A stretch of 57,915 nucleotides of DNA from Aquimarina mytili (GCF_016735115.1 NZ_JAERQJ010000017.1:1-57915); one strand, 5' to 3'; shown: positions 43,542 through 51,595, numbered from the stretch's first letter. A program made the numbers and translations. Notes: generated by a model from the sequence alone, not told the origin.

Positions 43542-44007
43542 CTTTTCTCCAGTTATATGGATTGATTGGGTTGGGATCTGACCACAACCCTATTTTTTGT
43601 TTCTTGGCGGTAGATTCTAAACTGGCCATTACCTTATCGGAAGAATAATATTTATAATGCCAGGCTAATCCCGCTTTCAGTAATTCGTGAGAGAGGTTTT
43701 TATCTTCATAAATGAGATAGCCTATGATCCTTCCCCATCTGTCAGTTGGCTTATTGGAATCCTTAACCTGTATCGATACCTTCTTTCCAAAAATTTGTTC
43801 TGAAGTAAACCATTTTGCTTTTTTGCCGAAAGGTTGGTTCTTTTCGGGACAGTCAATATCAGCAACACGAACAGTATATTGATTCTTATCATCATCCAGG
43901 ATAACGACTGTATCGCCGTCCTTCACACCTATCACTTTTCCTTCCTGTGATAAAACAGATAACTGTACAAAAAGGAGAAACACAAATAATTTAAAAGTAG
44001 ATTTCAT
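43528..44007 (-). CDS. Secreted thermonuclease (SNase family)
   Basis: 159 residues from the ATG at 44007 (MKSTFKLFVFLLF). A signal peptide is followed by an SNase domain: GDTVVILDDD, catalytic Arg and Glu in VRVADIDCPEKNQ, and the second Arg in DRWGRIIGY. It is calcium dependent in the family. Export suggests degradation of DNA in the periplasm. It stands alone under its own copy (A2) of the structured promoter element. Confidence 0.9.
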   Translation of the reverse strand: MKSTFKLFVFLLFVQLSVLSQEGKVIGVKDGDTVVILDDDKNQYTVRVADIDCPEKNQPFGKKAKWFTSEQIFGKKVSIQVKDSNKPTDRWGRIIGYLIYEDKNLSHELLKAGLAWHYKYYSSDKVMASLESTAKKQKIGLWSDPNPINPYNWRKGERN

Positions 44008-44059
44008 AGTATACATAAATTTAAGTTAAACATTATTTGTGTCACTTTCAAACGGTAGT

Positions 44060-44182
44060 AAAATTTCATCTCAAATTTTCAAATAAGAATTCAGGAGGGT
44101 TCCCCTGACGAAGGAAGTGGGATACCTTAATTGTTGTGCAGGAAAATTTGAAAGGGAATATTTTACGGGTTTATCTTTACAC
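44060..44182. repeat. Leading-region structured repeat A2
   Basis: Second copy of A1 with four mismatches. The long-range stem is longer here (TCAAATTTTC/GAAAATTTGA), two of the changes improving pairing. The plus-strand -7 is TATCTTTA at 44172-44179. It lies between the nuclease gene and T-loop RNA 2. Confidence 0.75.
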
Positions 44183-44185
44183 AGA

Positions 44186-44338
44186 TATATGATTAATAAA
44201 TACCCTTGGATCCGGAACAGGTTTTATAAAACCAAAAAGTCCTGAACACCAGGAAGAGGGATTCGATATCCTCTTCCTGGTGAATGCAGTCCAGAGAAAT
44301 AATGTTATATTCTTATTACCTAAGAATATAACATTATT
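44186..44338 (+). ncRNA. Predicted T-loop small RNA 2
   Basis: It contains CAGGTTTTATAAAACC...GTCCTG (44218-44244), then a hairpin CACCAGGAAGAGG/CCTCTTCCTGGTG (44247-44282) closed by the TTCGATA loop, and ends in a perfect 18-bp terminator stem at 44298-44338 shared with the convergent gene. The first hairpin recurs in RNA 3. Confidence 0.5.
44298..44338. terminator. Bidirectional terminator, 18-bp perfect stem
   Basis: AATAATGTTATATTCTTA and its exact complement are separated by TTACC. It ends the minus-strand gene at 44345 and the plus-strand RNA. Confidence 0.85.
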
Positions 44339-44344
44339 AAAGTA

Positions 44345-44665
44345 TTATCGATACTCAATATCCACCTTCTTAAATGGTATTTGATTTTGTGTGCAAAATG
44401 CTATCACCTTGTGTAGATCTTCGGGATTGTCTTTAAAGTGAATAGCAGGAAAGGTTGCTCCCAGTGTAGGGTCTAAAAGGGTTGCTTTCCCCTCCTTCAA
44501 TAAATCAATATAATGTTTTAAGGAATGATACGGGAAAGGTTCGGTGTCTCCAAATTGTTCACTCATTTGATAGAATTCCTCTTCACGGTAATAGTTCATT
44601 TCAATTGTTTTTAAGGTAACTAGGGTTTCTTTACCTTTTACGAGTATTTTTTCAGAATGTTCCAT
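44345..44665 (-). CDS. Unknown leading-region protein
   Basis: 106 residues, soluble, alpha-beta, not recognised (MEHSEKILVKGKETLVTLKT). It is preceded 24 bp upstream by the next small gene and followed by a perfect terminator. Confidence 0.6.
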   Translation of the reverse strand: MEHSEKILVKGKETLVTLKTIEMNYYREEEFYQMSEQFGDTEPFPYHSLKHYIDLLKEGKATLLDPTLGATFPAIHFKDNPEDLHKVIAFCTQNQIPFKKVDIEYR

Positions 44666-44689
44666 TATAGTAATTTTAATAATTAATAA

Positions 44690-44881
44690 TTAGAGTAGAC
44701 AAAAAGTTCCGTTATCCAACAGATGAAGAAAATCCTGATCTGCTACAAGTTCATTAGATGTTGAATCCCAAATGGATTGACAATGGAAAGTAACCAGGTT
44801 TTGTTTAGTTGTAATTTTTTGCAGGCTGTAAATGATTCCTGAATCAACGTTCAAAAATTCCAGATTTAATGTAGTGTACAT
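44690..44881 (-). CDS. Small unknown protein
   Basis: 63 residues from the ATG at 44881 (MYTTLNLEFLNVDSGIIYSL). This start follows the leader TTAAATCTAAAATT seen before the DUF932 gene; the longer frame is not needed. It is beta-rich. It is the first gene after structured element A3. Confidence 0.55.
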   Translation of the reverse strand: MYTTLNLEFLNVDSGIIYSLQKITTKQNLVTFHCQSIWDSTSNELVADQDFLHLLDNGTFCLL

Positions 44882-44941
44882 AATTTTAGATTTAATGATG
44901 AAACAATATTTGTACTCAGCTCCAGTGCTAAGGAGATTTTC

Positions 44942-45035
44942 GCTCAAATTTTGAAGTGAAGAATTGGATGGGTCCCCTGACGTTAGGAAGAGGGTTAATG
45001 TAATTGTTTACGCACAGAAATTTGATGGTAAATCG
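44942..45035. repeat. Leading-region structured repeat A3 (diverged)
   Basis: It keeps the long-range TCAAATTT/AAATTTGA stem (44944-44951 with 45018-45025), the hairpin GGGTCCC-CTGACGTTAGGAAGA-GGG and a following GATTAATA. The rest has diverged, and the plus-strand promoter is weak. Confidence 0.6.
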
Positions 45036-45167
45036 AGTGTGCTGAACTTAGTGCTAATATTGATTAATAACCGAGCGGAGCGAGACCATATACTATTTTG
45101 TTTCTTTTGTGAAAAGAAAATACAAAGGGGATACTGCCTATTACAAATAAATACATACTTTTAATGT

Positions 45168-45314
45168 ATGGAAGAAAAGTTATCGATATCAGAAGAAGTA
45201 AGAATAGACAGAACACTAATAAAAATGGGATTAAAGAAATGCAATCATCAAATAAAATTTGATGGCTATTGTATGATCTGCCAGAGAAAAGTATCATTAA
45301 AAAAGGGGCAATAA
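45168..45314 (+). CDS. 48-residue zinc-ribbon-like protein
   Basis: ATG at 45168 (MEEKLSISEEVRIDRTLIKM), stop at 45314. The C-terminal half carries Cys25-x-His27 and Cys35-x2-Cys38, a likely single zinc site. It is the only plus-strand gene in this part. A GGGGCA-ATAA-TGCCCC terminator overlaps its stop. It takes the place where other modules have a T-loop RNA. Confidence 0.55.
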   Translation: MEEKLSISEEVRIDRTLIKMGLKKCNHQIKFDGYCMICQRKVSLKKGQ

Positions 45315-45320
45315 TGCCCC
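45305..45320. terminator. Terminator between convergent genes
   Basis: GGGGCA-ATAA-TGCCCC, shared by the 48-residue gene and the convergent gene at 45326. Confidence 0.65.
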
Positions 45321-45325
45321 CGTGT

Positions 45326-45763
45326 TTATAACTTCATTTCTTTTCCGTATTCTATAATATCGAGTTCGAAACTGATCTTCATTTCATCTAAAATCCGTAA
45401 CATCTCACTCGTTAAAAAGGTAATTGAATTCGGAGATGATAAGGTAACAATTTCTTTGCTTTCACCATCTACAACATTCTGAACGGTGATTTGATAATGA
45501 AATCCGGTGTCACGTTCTGATGGTAGTACCGAATCTAAACTTCCATCGGTTAAAGCTTTCATCTGCTGATATGCCTGATATACCGCATAACGCTTCTTTT
45601 TAAAGCTTAGGTAAGCTTCTTTAAGGTCATTGGATCCTTCGATCTTTTGTAAAATAAATTCAACTCGTTTTCTTCGTTCCCATTCCTCGGAAGTTTCAAT
45701 AATAGGACGAAATCCTAACGTGTTGGTAATTCCCTGTAGTTGATCATCTTTTAAATTTGTCAT
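45326..45763 (-). CDS. Unknown leading-region protein
   Basis: 145 residues, soluble, with an N-terminal helical part and a C-terminal beta part (FHYQITVQNVVDGESKEIVTL). No family is recognised. It follows the structured element at 45852-45928 and leader TTTAATATAAAATTT. Confidence 0.6.
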   Translation of the reverse strand: MTNLKDDQLQGITNTLGFRPIIETSEEWERRKRVEFILQKIEGSNDLKEAYLSFKKKRYAVYQAYQQMKALTDGSLDSVLPSERDTGFHYQITVQNVVDGESKEIVTLSSPNSITFLTSEMLRILDEMKISFELDIIEYGKEMKL

Positions 45764-45851
45764 AGGTGATAAATTTTATATTAAACAATACTGCAGCAAC
45801 AATCAACAGGAGGGTACCGGTGAGGGGGACAAGGTGGAATTAGGCAGTGGG

Positions 45852-45928
45852 CTGCCGGTAAAAAAATAGTGGAGGGTCCCCTGACAACGGAAGAGGGATA
45901 CCCTATTTTTTTAAATCTACCTTGGCAG
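45852..45928. repeat. Leading-region structured repeat A4
   Basis: The core GGGTCCC-CTGACAACGGAAGA-GGGATACCC is the same as in A1-A3, but here it is enclosed by AAAAAAATAG/CTATTTTTTT and CTGCC-GGTA/TACC-GGCAG, a 77-nt nearly continuous hairpin. The stem sequence is new while the core is kept. Confidence 0.65.
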
Positions 45929-45944
45929 GGCAAAGGCGGCTTGA

Positions 45945-46060
45945 TTAAATTAGTAGTATTGAATGATATAATATTTCTTTGGTTTAGCACAGGTTTCTAT
46001 AAACACAAATGTCCTGTGTTTCTTGGTATAGGTTCGATCCCTATATCAAGAAAAAGGGGG
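45945..46060 (+). ncRNA. Predicted T-loop small RNA 3
   Basis: It contains ACAGGTTTCTATAAA...GTCCTGT (45989-46017), like RNA 2, and CTTGGTATAGG-TTCGATC-CCTATATCAAG (46022-46050) with an 11-bp stem. It ends just before the convergent PRTase gene. No promoter is obvious, which lowers confidence. Confidence 0.4.
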
Positions 46061-46074
46061 CTCGATGTATAACT

Positions 46075-46698
46075 TTAATCTGGCATTTGAACATTACCGG
46101 TATAATCTCTGTAGATCATTGTACCGAACCTAACATCCCGAAGTAAATTCGGATCCTCAAAGCCTCGTGTACGAAATAAACCAAAGGCCTTTACGGTTGC
46201 ATTTGGAAATGCATCACTTAGCCGGGATGCACAGGCGAAAGTGGTTCTCCCTAAAGTAATGATATCTTCCACTAAAATCATATTATTGGATTCTAAAAAA
46301 TCAAAATGAGCTGCTAAACTTTCATAATGTCTCTGTACCGATGGTCGGTCAGCTGCATTAGTTTGAAAACCAGACTTAGGAACTGCAGTTATTCTTTCCA
46401 GACAAGTACAAACTTCAATTCCAATACCGGCCTTTAACATTTCTTCAGCAATAACTTTCGTTGGCCAAAGGTTTCCTTCCCGGTATAAAGAACTTCTTGG
46501 AACGGGAACAAGTATCGCGTCCTTTCCAAAAAAATCCATTAATTCAGGAGTACTGACAATAACTTTTAGTGCATTTTGAATAACTGTGCGGTTTCCGTTT
46601 TTAACAGCTCCTCCCAAACGTCTCGATTTACGACCGTTTTCTGAATTCCCCCGGGTGGTATAACGTGCAAAAGTAGCGTAATCAAGTTCAGAAAGCAT
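46075..46698 (-). CDS. Phosphoribosyltransferase (ShosT/ComF-like)
   Basis: 207 residues. AILVPVPRSSLY and the PRPP loop MILVEDIITLGRTTFA mark a type I PRTase as in ComFC. The first 11 bp overlap the dprA-like gene. A PRTase paired with a DprA homologue is the composition of the ShosTA toxin-antitoxin defence system, where the PRTase is the toxin. A competence role is unlikely on a plasmid. Confidence 0.82.
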   Translation of the reverse strand: MLSELDYATFARYTTRGNSENGRKSRRLGGAVKNGNRTVIQNALKVIVSTPELMDFFGKDAILVPVPRSSLYREGNLWPTKVIAEEMLKAGIGIEVCTCLERITAVPKSGFQTNAADRPSVQRHYESLAAHFDFLESNNMILVEDIITLGRTTFACASRLSDAFPNATVKAFGLFRTRGFEDPNLLRDVRFGTMIYRDYTGNVQMPD

Positions 46699-47371
46699 AA
46701 TCGGATTTGGAAGTTACAAAGGGAAGATCACTAAGGATGCTGTCAAAATTCTCACGGGTTAAAACCTGAGCTCCATAATCCAACATCTCTTTTGGCCAGG
46801 TTAACGAAGAGTCACTGACAATGTTTTCCAAAAGCAATACAGATCTCCCTAACCTAAGGGCTTCCCAACCTTGATGCCTGGTTCCGCTTTTTTCTGAAGC
46901 TTCGATGATAATGGTTGCATCGCTGATTAATGCCATTGTCCGGTTCCGGATAGGAAAGTTTGCCGGCCTGGAGGGATAATTCAAAGGAAATTGGGAAATA
47001 GCCAGGTGATCCTTTTTAATAAGGTCTAAAAGCTCTTTGTTTTCTTTAGGATATACCTTGTCAAGGGGTGTTCCTAGTACTGCTATAGTTTTTCCTTGTT
47101 CACGGATAGCAGTGGTATGGGCAACTGTATCTACTCCTTGGGCAAGACCGCTGACAACAATAATTCCTTTTTCAACCAATTTTTTAGTGATAACCTGAGC
47201 TCTTTTGATGCCCTGGGGACTCACCTTTCTGGATCCAACCACGGCAACCCTCCTACCCTCGTATAACAAAGAGAAATCACCCTCGGTAAATAATTCTTCA
47301 GGAGAATTTTTTAATTCCACTTCCGTTAAATAAGATCTGAATTCCTGATAATTGCTGATTTCCATTTCCAT
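46688..47371 (-). CDS. dprA: DprA/Smf-family protein (ShosA-like)
   Basis: 227 residues from the ATG at 47371 (a longer frame needs TTG). The SLOG/Rossmann core is complete: VAVVGSRKVSPQG, VSGLAQGVDTVAH, FPIRNRTMALISDA and SGTRHQGWEA. There is no C-terminal winged helix. DprA binds single-stranded DNA and loads RecA; ShosA homologues neutralise a PRTase toxin. Coupling to the next gene favours the second reading. Confidence 0.85.
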   Translation of the reverse strand: MEMEISNYQEFRSYLTEVELKNSPEELFTEGDFSLLYEGRRVAVVGSRKVSPQGIKRAQVITKKLVEKGIIVVSGLAQGVDTVAHTTAIREQGKTIAVLGTPLDKVYPKENKELLDLIKKDHLAISQFPLNYPSRPANFPIRNRTMALISDATIIIEASEKSGTRHQGWEALRLGRSVLLLENIVSDSSLTWPKEMLDYGAQVLTRENFDSILSDLPFVTSKSDYAF

Positions 47372-47403
47372 AGGATTAAACTGCTTTTGAAAAGGCAATG
47401 TAT

Positions 47404-47922
47404 TTAATTTGTATCAAATTCCCTAACACCTCGATTGATCCGGCGTTCTTCCACTAATTTACGAATTTGTTCGCGAAGCGCTTTAGCTTTCCTAATCCCT
47501 GGGATAGTAAAATTTTCTGTTGTTTTCTGGGAGGTAACTAAGCGAATGGATCCAAATCCAAGAATTCTGAGAAACAACGGTTCTATCAGTAAGACATCTT
47601 TCACCCGGTATAGTTCAACATCAAATGTATAACGATTCAAGATCCCGTGTTTTTTTACAATTCTGTGATTGGTGAGCACATATTGAGTGGTTTGTACATA
47701 AAGCCACGCCCAGAATGCAGTAAAAAACGGAACAATATATGCATACAAAATATAGTCATTTCCATTGTATAAATAAGCTACCGTAATTCCCACAAACACT
47801 AATGTCGATAAAAAGAAATGCTTGAAATTAATCCATTGTGTGGACTTTCCGGTCCATAATACAATTTCAGTCGAAGTCTCTCCGTCTCTTGAATAATTCT
47901 GAAATAAGATTGCATCATCCAT
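47404..47922 (-). CDS. Bacterial PH-domain membrane protein
   Basis: 172 residues. Two membrane helices (about 37-53 and 58-78) are followed by a bPH2-type domain (YVLTNHRIVKKHGILNRYTF ... VELYRVKDVLLIEPL). It lies 2 bp after a 52-codon gene and before dprA, in one operon. It may anchor the DprA-PRTase pair at the membrane. Confidence 0.78.
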   Translation of the reverse strand: MDDAILFQNYSRDGETSTEIVLWTGKSTQWINFKHFFLSTLVFVGITVAYLYNGNDYILYAYIVPFFTAFWAWLYVQTTQYVLTNHRIVKKHGILNRYTFDVELYRVKDVLLIEPLFLRILGFGSIRLVTSQKTTENFTIPGIRKAKALREQIRKLVEERRINRGVREFDTN

Positions 47923-47924
47923 AA

Positions 47925-48083
47925 TTATAATTCTACTTTATAATAATACTCTTTTTTTGAAAAAGGGGCTGACCAGGAATGGAGCGTAAAACTTTTGGTA
48001 TCTTCTTTAATGATTTCACCAAAATAAGGTGTTTCAATGTCTTCCTCTATTTCTTTAGTTTGTTTTTGATATACTTTTACCAT
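47925..48083 (-). CDS. 52-residue protein, unknown
   Basis: ATG at 48083 (MVKVYQKQTKEIEEDIETPY), stop at 47925. It starts 2 bp after the PAPS-reductase-like gene and ends 2 bp before the PH-domain gene, which supports it as a real gene. It is charged, with an aromatic C-terminus. Confidence 0.6.
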   Translation of the reverse strand: MVKVYQKQTKEIEEDIETPYFGEIIKEDTKSFTLHSWSAPFSKKEYYYKVEL

Positions 48084-48085
48084 AA

Positions 48086-48859
48086 TTAAGAGGCTTTTTT
48101 ATGAGTTCTCCTTTGTATAGTTTCTTTTACTTCTGCCAGGGAATGTGCCGTAGTAAAAGTATGTCCAATAGTTTTTTCTACATCGACGTACTCTTCTAAT
48201 AATTCTGGGTTATGAGTTCCAGAAATAACCAATTCTTCAAAAGGAGCAAAAATACAGAATCGACAGGATAGCCTTGTCATCCCTAGATCATATGCGTAAT
48301 GATAAGGTAATTGTTGTTGGTGAATAGTATCCCAAACTCTTTGTAAAGACCAGTGTAGGATAGGATTGTATTCGTGAACAATACGACTCTTGTTAGTGAG
48401 TCTTTTATTGATTGAAATTTTTTCTTTTTTTGCTCTAAAAGGACTTTCTTCAGCTCTAAATCCAAATACATATAAAACTTTGCATGATGTAAGGTTTTTG
48501 GTTAGTGCAGTGACAACCCTTCCTCCAGGACCTCTTTTAAAATCCGAAGTACAATAGCGCTGTTTACTCGAAGGCCACTTTTTTCTGCGTTTTACATATT
48601 CCAATAATGATTCCTGATATCCCTGTTTGTTTCTCCTGTGAGAATAGACAATTTTTAAGCCAAATAAGGCTGCTTGGGTTTCAGCGAGCTCCTTGGTACC
48701 TGGCCATTTGGCTTTACCAAGGTCTTGATGAGATACAATGATATTTTGTTTAGGAAAGCTCTGTAGTTCTGCCATTCTGCATATCTCATACAAAGCGCAC
48801 AAAGAATCCTTTCCTGCACTACTGTTAATTATTATAATATCATACTCTGATAATCTCAT
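48086..48859 (-). CDS. PAPS-reductase-like PP-loop protein
   Basis: 257 residues. The PP-loop NSSAGKDSLCAL (12-23) binds ATP or an adenylated substrate. RYCTSDFKRGP and LSCRFCIF supply further cysteines, as in the DndC/PAPS-reductase superfamily. No DndA, B, D or E is present, so it is not a phosphorothioation system. It may modify DNA, RNA or a nucleotide as part of the operon with the DprA-PRTase pair. Confidence 0.8.
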   Translation of the reverse strand: MRLSEYDIIIINSSAGKDSLCALYEICRMAELQSFPKQNIIVSHQDLGKAKWPGTKELAETQAALFGLKIVYSHRRNKQGYQESLLEYVKRRKKWPSSKQRYCTSDFKRGPGGRVVTALTKNLTSCKVLYVFGFRAEESPFRAKKEKISINKRLTNKSRIVHEYNPILHWSLQRVWDTIHQQQLPYHYAYDLGMTRLSCRFCIFAPFEELVISGTHNPELLEEYVDVEKTIGHTFTTAHSLAEVKETIQRRTHKKAS

Positions 48860-48867
48860 AGAAAAAA

Positions 48868-49053
48868 TTATATAGTCTGTAGTTTTAAAATATGGATTGG
48901 AAAATCTCCGACCATATGGTCACCCCTGGTATTTTCCCATTCACATCGGACATAGTTTTCAGTGTCCTTCGAGGTAACTTTCATTGTAGGGCCTCCGGAT
49001 TGCAAACAAACCAGATCCCCTATTGTTAATGATAAAGGTGTGTTTGTATTCAT
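48868..49053 (-). CDS. YodC-like DUF2158 protein
   Basis: 61 residues. LTIGDLVCLQSGGPTMKVTS followed by VRCEWE is the DUF2158/YodC signature, a small SH3-like beta barrel. It overlaps the GNAT gene by 4 bp and ends 8 bp before the PP-loop gene. Function in the family is unknown. Confidence 0.8.
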   Translation of the reverse strand: MNTNTPLSLTIGDLVCLQSGGPTMKVTSKDTENYVRCEWENTRGDHMVGDFPIHILKLQTI

Positions 49054-49529
49054 TGCTCTAACTTTAATGTAATGGTACCGCCGGTGTTATGATCATTAAC
49101 AACACATTCAGCACCAAATTTTTGGTAAAAGTGTAATAATAAAGCTTTATGGTTTTCTAGGTCTAAAGAAGAAAACTCTCCGGAGATCACCTTTATCCCT
49201 TCCGCTTTTGCATAAGATAACAAGTATTCCATTATAAGGCTTCCATATCCTTCTAGCTTTTTCCCGGTGATATCATGGACAAATATGTTGTCCTGATCTC
49301 TCCGGATAGCATAAAGGGTCATTACGTAACTATCGTACAAGTGTGTCTGGATCCTGTACACATCGATTTCAATTTGTACACCATACCGATAAGCGATAAA
49401 AACTTCCTCCCCTTTGGAGGTTTTCCGAAGTTCAAATCCCGAATACCGTTTACAATCATTTTTCAGGTAATGGATCCTGGCTTCACGGGTGGGGTGATCG
49501 GTAGATGTGTATGGAGTTTTTTCTATCAT
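49050..49529 (-). CDS. GNAT-like acetyltransferase
   Basis: 159 residues. The acetyl-CoA region is GKKLEGYGSLIMEYLLSYAKA (about 89-109), then KVISGEFSS and ALLLHFYQKFGAE, matching motifs A and B of GNAT enzymes. It is first in the seven-gene operon running to 46075. The substrate is unknown. Confidence 0.75.
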   Translation of the reverse strand: MIEKTPYTSTDHPTREARIHYLKNDCKRYSGFELRKTSKGEEVFIAYRYGVQIEIDVYRIQTHLYDSYVMTLYAIRRDQDNIFVHDITGKKLEGYGSLIMEYLLSYAKAEGIKVISGEFSSLDLENHKALLLHFYQKFGAECVVNDHNTGGTITLKLEQ

Positions 49530-49759
49530 TTATTTGTTGTATCTTATAAAGGCATTTTACCTCTCTATTTTACATAATACCACTTCTGTTACAAACTGTT
49601 AAATTCTGCCTATCCCTTATCGTTTCTGGCTTCGGCTTAATTATTGGTTCTTTTTAACTAATTATGAGACGCTTGTCTTTATACCAAACTTTACTCCTGT
49701 TCGTTAAATCGGTTAATTTCACTTACAGATTGAAAGTAAAAAAATACAATTATAAAACT
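49530..49759. other. Intergenic region with no clear feature
   Basis: 230 bp between the GNAT operon and the lipoprotein gene. I see only a short GGCTTCGGC-type palindrome and no good TAnnTTTG on either strand. Confidence 0.4.
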
Positions 49760-50434
49760 TTAAGAACCTGGGCATTTATAAGTAAAAACTAACCGAATAG
49801 GTGGTGGTATTTTAACAGGACGATCTTCTTCTCCTTCAACAGTTCCGGAATCATCAAAAGGACATCTCTCATCTGGCTTTAATCGATTGGTAACAACATA
49901 GTTTGAAGCTACCAGTTCTTCAGCTTTCGAAATATTAATAGTCTCCCCCGGAAAGATAGTATAGGGGTGTCCTATTATTTCTAAAAACACGGTAACAGAA
50001 GATTGATTTTCTACTGTCTGTATAATCGCAGAATCAGTCCATTCATTTGTCAGACTATTAGAACTATATCTCTCGGATTTACATAAAAATTGGAAAACTA
50101 AAGGGTATGATGATTCCGGAGGTACGACTGCTATGTTATTTTCCCATATAACTTTATCTCCATCAATCAAGGCCATTTTAGTGTCTCTCCTTACTTCTAT
50201 CTTTGCAGATCCTTTGTTTTCAGAATTTATCCTTTCATTCAAAGCGGCTATCTCAACATTATCATCTGGAGGAACGACAGTAAATCTAAAGGTTGGTTTG
50301 CTCTCTCTCCAGGTAAATTCTATTTCATCCCCAGCACAGGCTTTGGTAGCATCTATAGAAAATTTTGGTTTACTACCAGAACAATAACAAAATAGAATCG
50401 GTAAGATCAATAAAGTTAATTTTCTCATTTTCAT
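49760..50434 (-). CDS. Lipoprotein, unknown
   Basis: 224 residues from the ATG at 50434 (MKMRKLTLLILPILF); the longer frame needs TTG. The lipobox FCYCSG gives a lipidated Cys. The body is beta-rich with two Ig-like blocks (GDEIEFTWRESKPTFRF; SSVTVFLEIIG). The CPFDDSG segment near the end adds cysteines. Role unknown; a surface or entry-exclusion role would fit its location but is not shown. Confidence 0.65.
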   Translation of the reverse strand: MKMRKLTLLILPILFCYCSGSKPKFSIDATKACAGDEIEFTWRESKPTFRFTVVPPDDNVEIAALNERINSENKGSAKIEVRRDTKMALIDGDKVIWENNIAVVPPESSYPLVFQFLCKSERYSSNSLTNEWTDSAIIQTVENQSSVTVFLEIIGHPYTIFPGETINISKAEELVASNYVVTNRLKPDERCPFDDSGTVEGEEDRPVKIPPPIRLVFTYKCPGS

Positions 50435-50477
50435 AGTTTTAATAGTTTTCAATTATAGGTTATCTGTGTGATTCCAG

Positions 50478-50696
50478 TTACTTCTCATAGTAGGTCGCTG
50501 AAGTATTGATGACTCCAGCGCTATCTTTTGTTTTACCATCCCTAAGAAAAAATCCGTCGCGTATAAGGGAGTCATAGTTCTCTTCAGTGGTCCAGAAAGC
50601 ACAAGGCCTTCCGTCAATATAAACATTACAGGATATTAATCCGTTTATAGGATTATTACTGTCAACTACATCTATTTGTATGGTTCTTTTGCTCAT
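50478..50696 (-). CDS. Small protein, unknown
   Basis: 72 residues, beta-rich (MSKRTIQIDVVDSNNPINGL). It overlaps the preceding gene by 4 bp, in the operon from 51994. Confidence 0.55.
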   Translation of the reverse strand: MSKRTIQIDVVDSNNPINGLISCNVYIDGRPCAFWTTEENYDSLIRDGFFLRDGKTKDSAGVINTSATYYEK

Positions 50697-50905
50697 AATT
50701 TATTAAGGTCTGTTATTTGATCGCTATAATATTTCCCATCATCTTCCGGATCTTCCATATCAATACACACACAACCATCTCTATCGATTAATACTCCATA
50801 ACCTTTTCCTCGCCATTGATCGTAATATTGATCTATTTTTGAAATATGAATATTTCCTAATTTCCGCTGAGATGTAATGTCATATACTGTTACGTGTGTT
50901 TTCAT
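50693..50905 (-). CDS. Small protein, unknown
   Basis: 70 residues with an acidic C-terminus (CIDMEDPEDDGKYYSDQITD). Its coupling by a 4-bp overlap to the next gene supports it. No family recognised. Confidence 0.55.
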   Translation of the reverse strand: MKTHVTVYDITSQRKLGNIHISKIDQYYDQWRGKGYGVLIDRDGCVCIDMEDPEDDGKYYSDQITDLNKL

Positions 50906-50916
50906 TCTATTTAAAG

Positions 50917-51042
50917 TTACATATGGTTTTCAATCCAACATTCGTAGCAGATCCCGTCCGGCTCAATCATTTCATTTTCGGTACTTCCGCACTGAGGGCA
51001 TTCATTGGGGTCTTCTTCGATTCCGATGATGGTGATACTCAT
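50917..51042 (-). CDS. 41-residue zinc-ribbon protein
   Basis: From the ATG at 51042 (MSITIIGIEEDPNECPQCGS), 4 bp after the upstream stop. CPQC and CYEC form a four-cysteine zinc ribbon. A longer frame would overlap the upstream gene by 116 bp and is rejected. Confidence 0.6.
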   Translation of the reverse strand: MSITIIGIEEDPNECPQCGSTENEMIEPDGICYECWIENHM

Positions 51043-51046
51043 AATA

Positions 51047-51418
51047 CTATTTATTAATTCCGTGTTTTTTATAGTGCTCCTGAAGTTGTTCTTCCATCCA
51101 GGCATTATTTTTTCGTTGTTTTTCAATGTTTGCAACATATCCTTTATTGAAGATATAATCAAACAACATTTGTTGATGGGTCTTGTCCATATTAAGAACG
51201 ATTCCTACTAACGCGTTTGTAGGATTATCCGGATTATCACTTTTAGGATTCGATCGGGCTTGTAACTTATCCCAAAAATAATCCCATCCCAGGCGAGATT
51301 CTTTAAAAGCTTCTTTAAAATCATCTTGTGTCCAGTTATAAAGCCAAAGGGAAAAGTAATGTATGATCTCTATCCCTGTTAAGTTTTTTACAGATTCAGT
51401 TGAAATTGTATTATTCAT
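51047..51418 (-). CDS. Unknown helical protein
   Basis: 123 residues. It is mostly helical and ends with a charged coiled-coil segment (EKQRKNNAWMEEQLQEHYKK). No family is recognised. Confidence 0.55.
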   Translation of the reverse strand: MNNTISTESVKNLTGIEIIHYFSLWLYNWTQDDFKEAFKESRLGWDYFWDKLQARSNPKSDNPDNPTNALVGIVLNMDKTHQQMLFDYIFNKGYVANIEKQRKNNAWMEEQLQEHYKKHGINK

Positions 51419-51448
51419 TGTTGTAGTTTTTATTAGAATTAATAGTTC

Positions 51449-51589
51449 TTATATTCTTCTTCCGCAATACAGACAATATTTGTAATCCGGTAACATTGGA
51501 TATTTTGGGTTACAAATACAATAGTTGTATCGCCAGGAGTTATAAGCTCGTTTTTTCAGTCGTATCCAGTTTGAAATTTTAGTCATCAT
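51449..51589 (-). CDS. 46-residue zinc-ribbon protein
   Basis: ATG at 51589 (MMTKISNWIRLKKRAYNSWR), stop at 51449. CICNP and CLYCG form a four-cysteine site, and the N-terminus is basic and may bind nucleic acid. Confidence 0.55.
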   Translation of the reverse strand: MMTKISNWIRLKKRAYNSWRYNYCICNPKYPMLPDYKYCLYCGRRI

Positions 51590-51595
51590 AACCCA

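Noticed and set aside
45064..45297. 77-codon minus ORF with a hydrophobic stretch
   Set aside because: It is antisense to the 48-residue zinc-ribbon gene, and the hydrophobicity comes from complementing AAA/GAA codons.
43395..46060. Integron-like cassette array with attC sites
   Set aside because: The gene-hairpin modules look cassette-like, but there is no integrase and the hairpins lack attC core sites and bulge pattern.
46075..47371. Natural competence genes dprA and comF
   Set aside because: Overlapping pair on a plasmid without other competence genes; a ShosTA-like system explains it better.
48086..48859. DNA phosphorothioation (Dnd) system
   Set aside because: Only a DndC/PAPS-reductase-like protein is present; DndA, B, D and E are absent.
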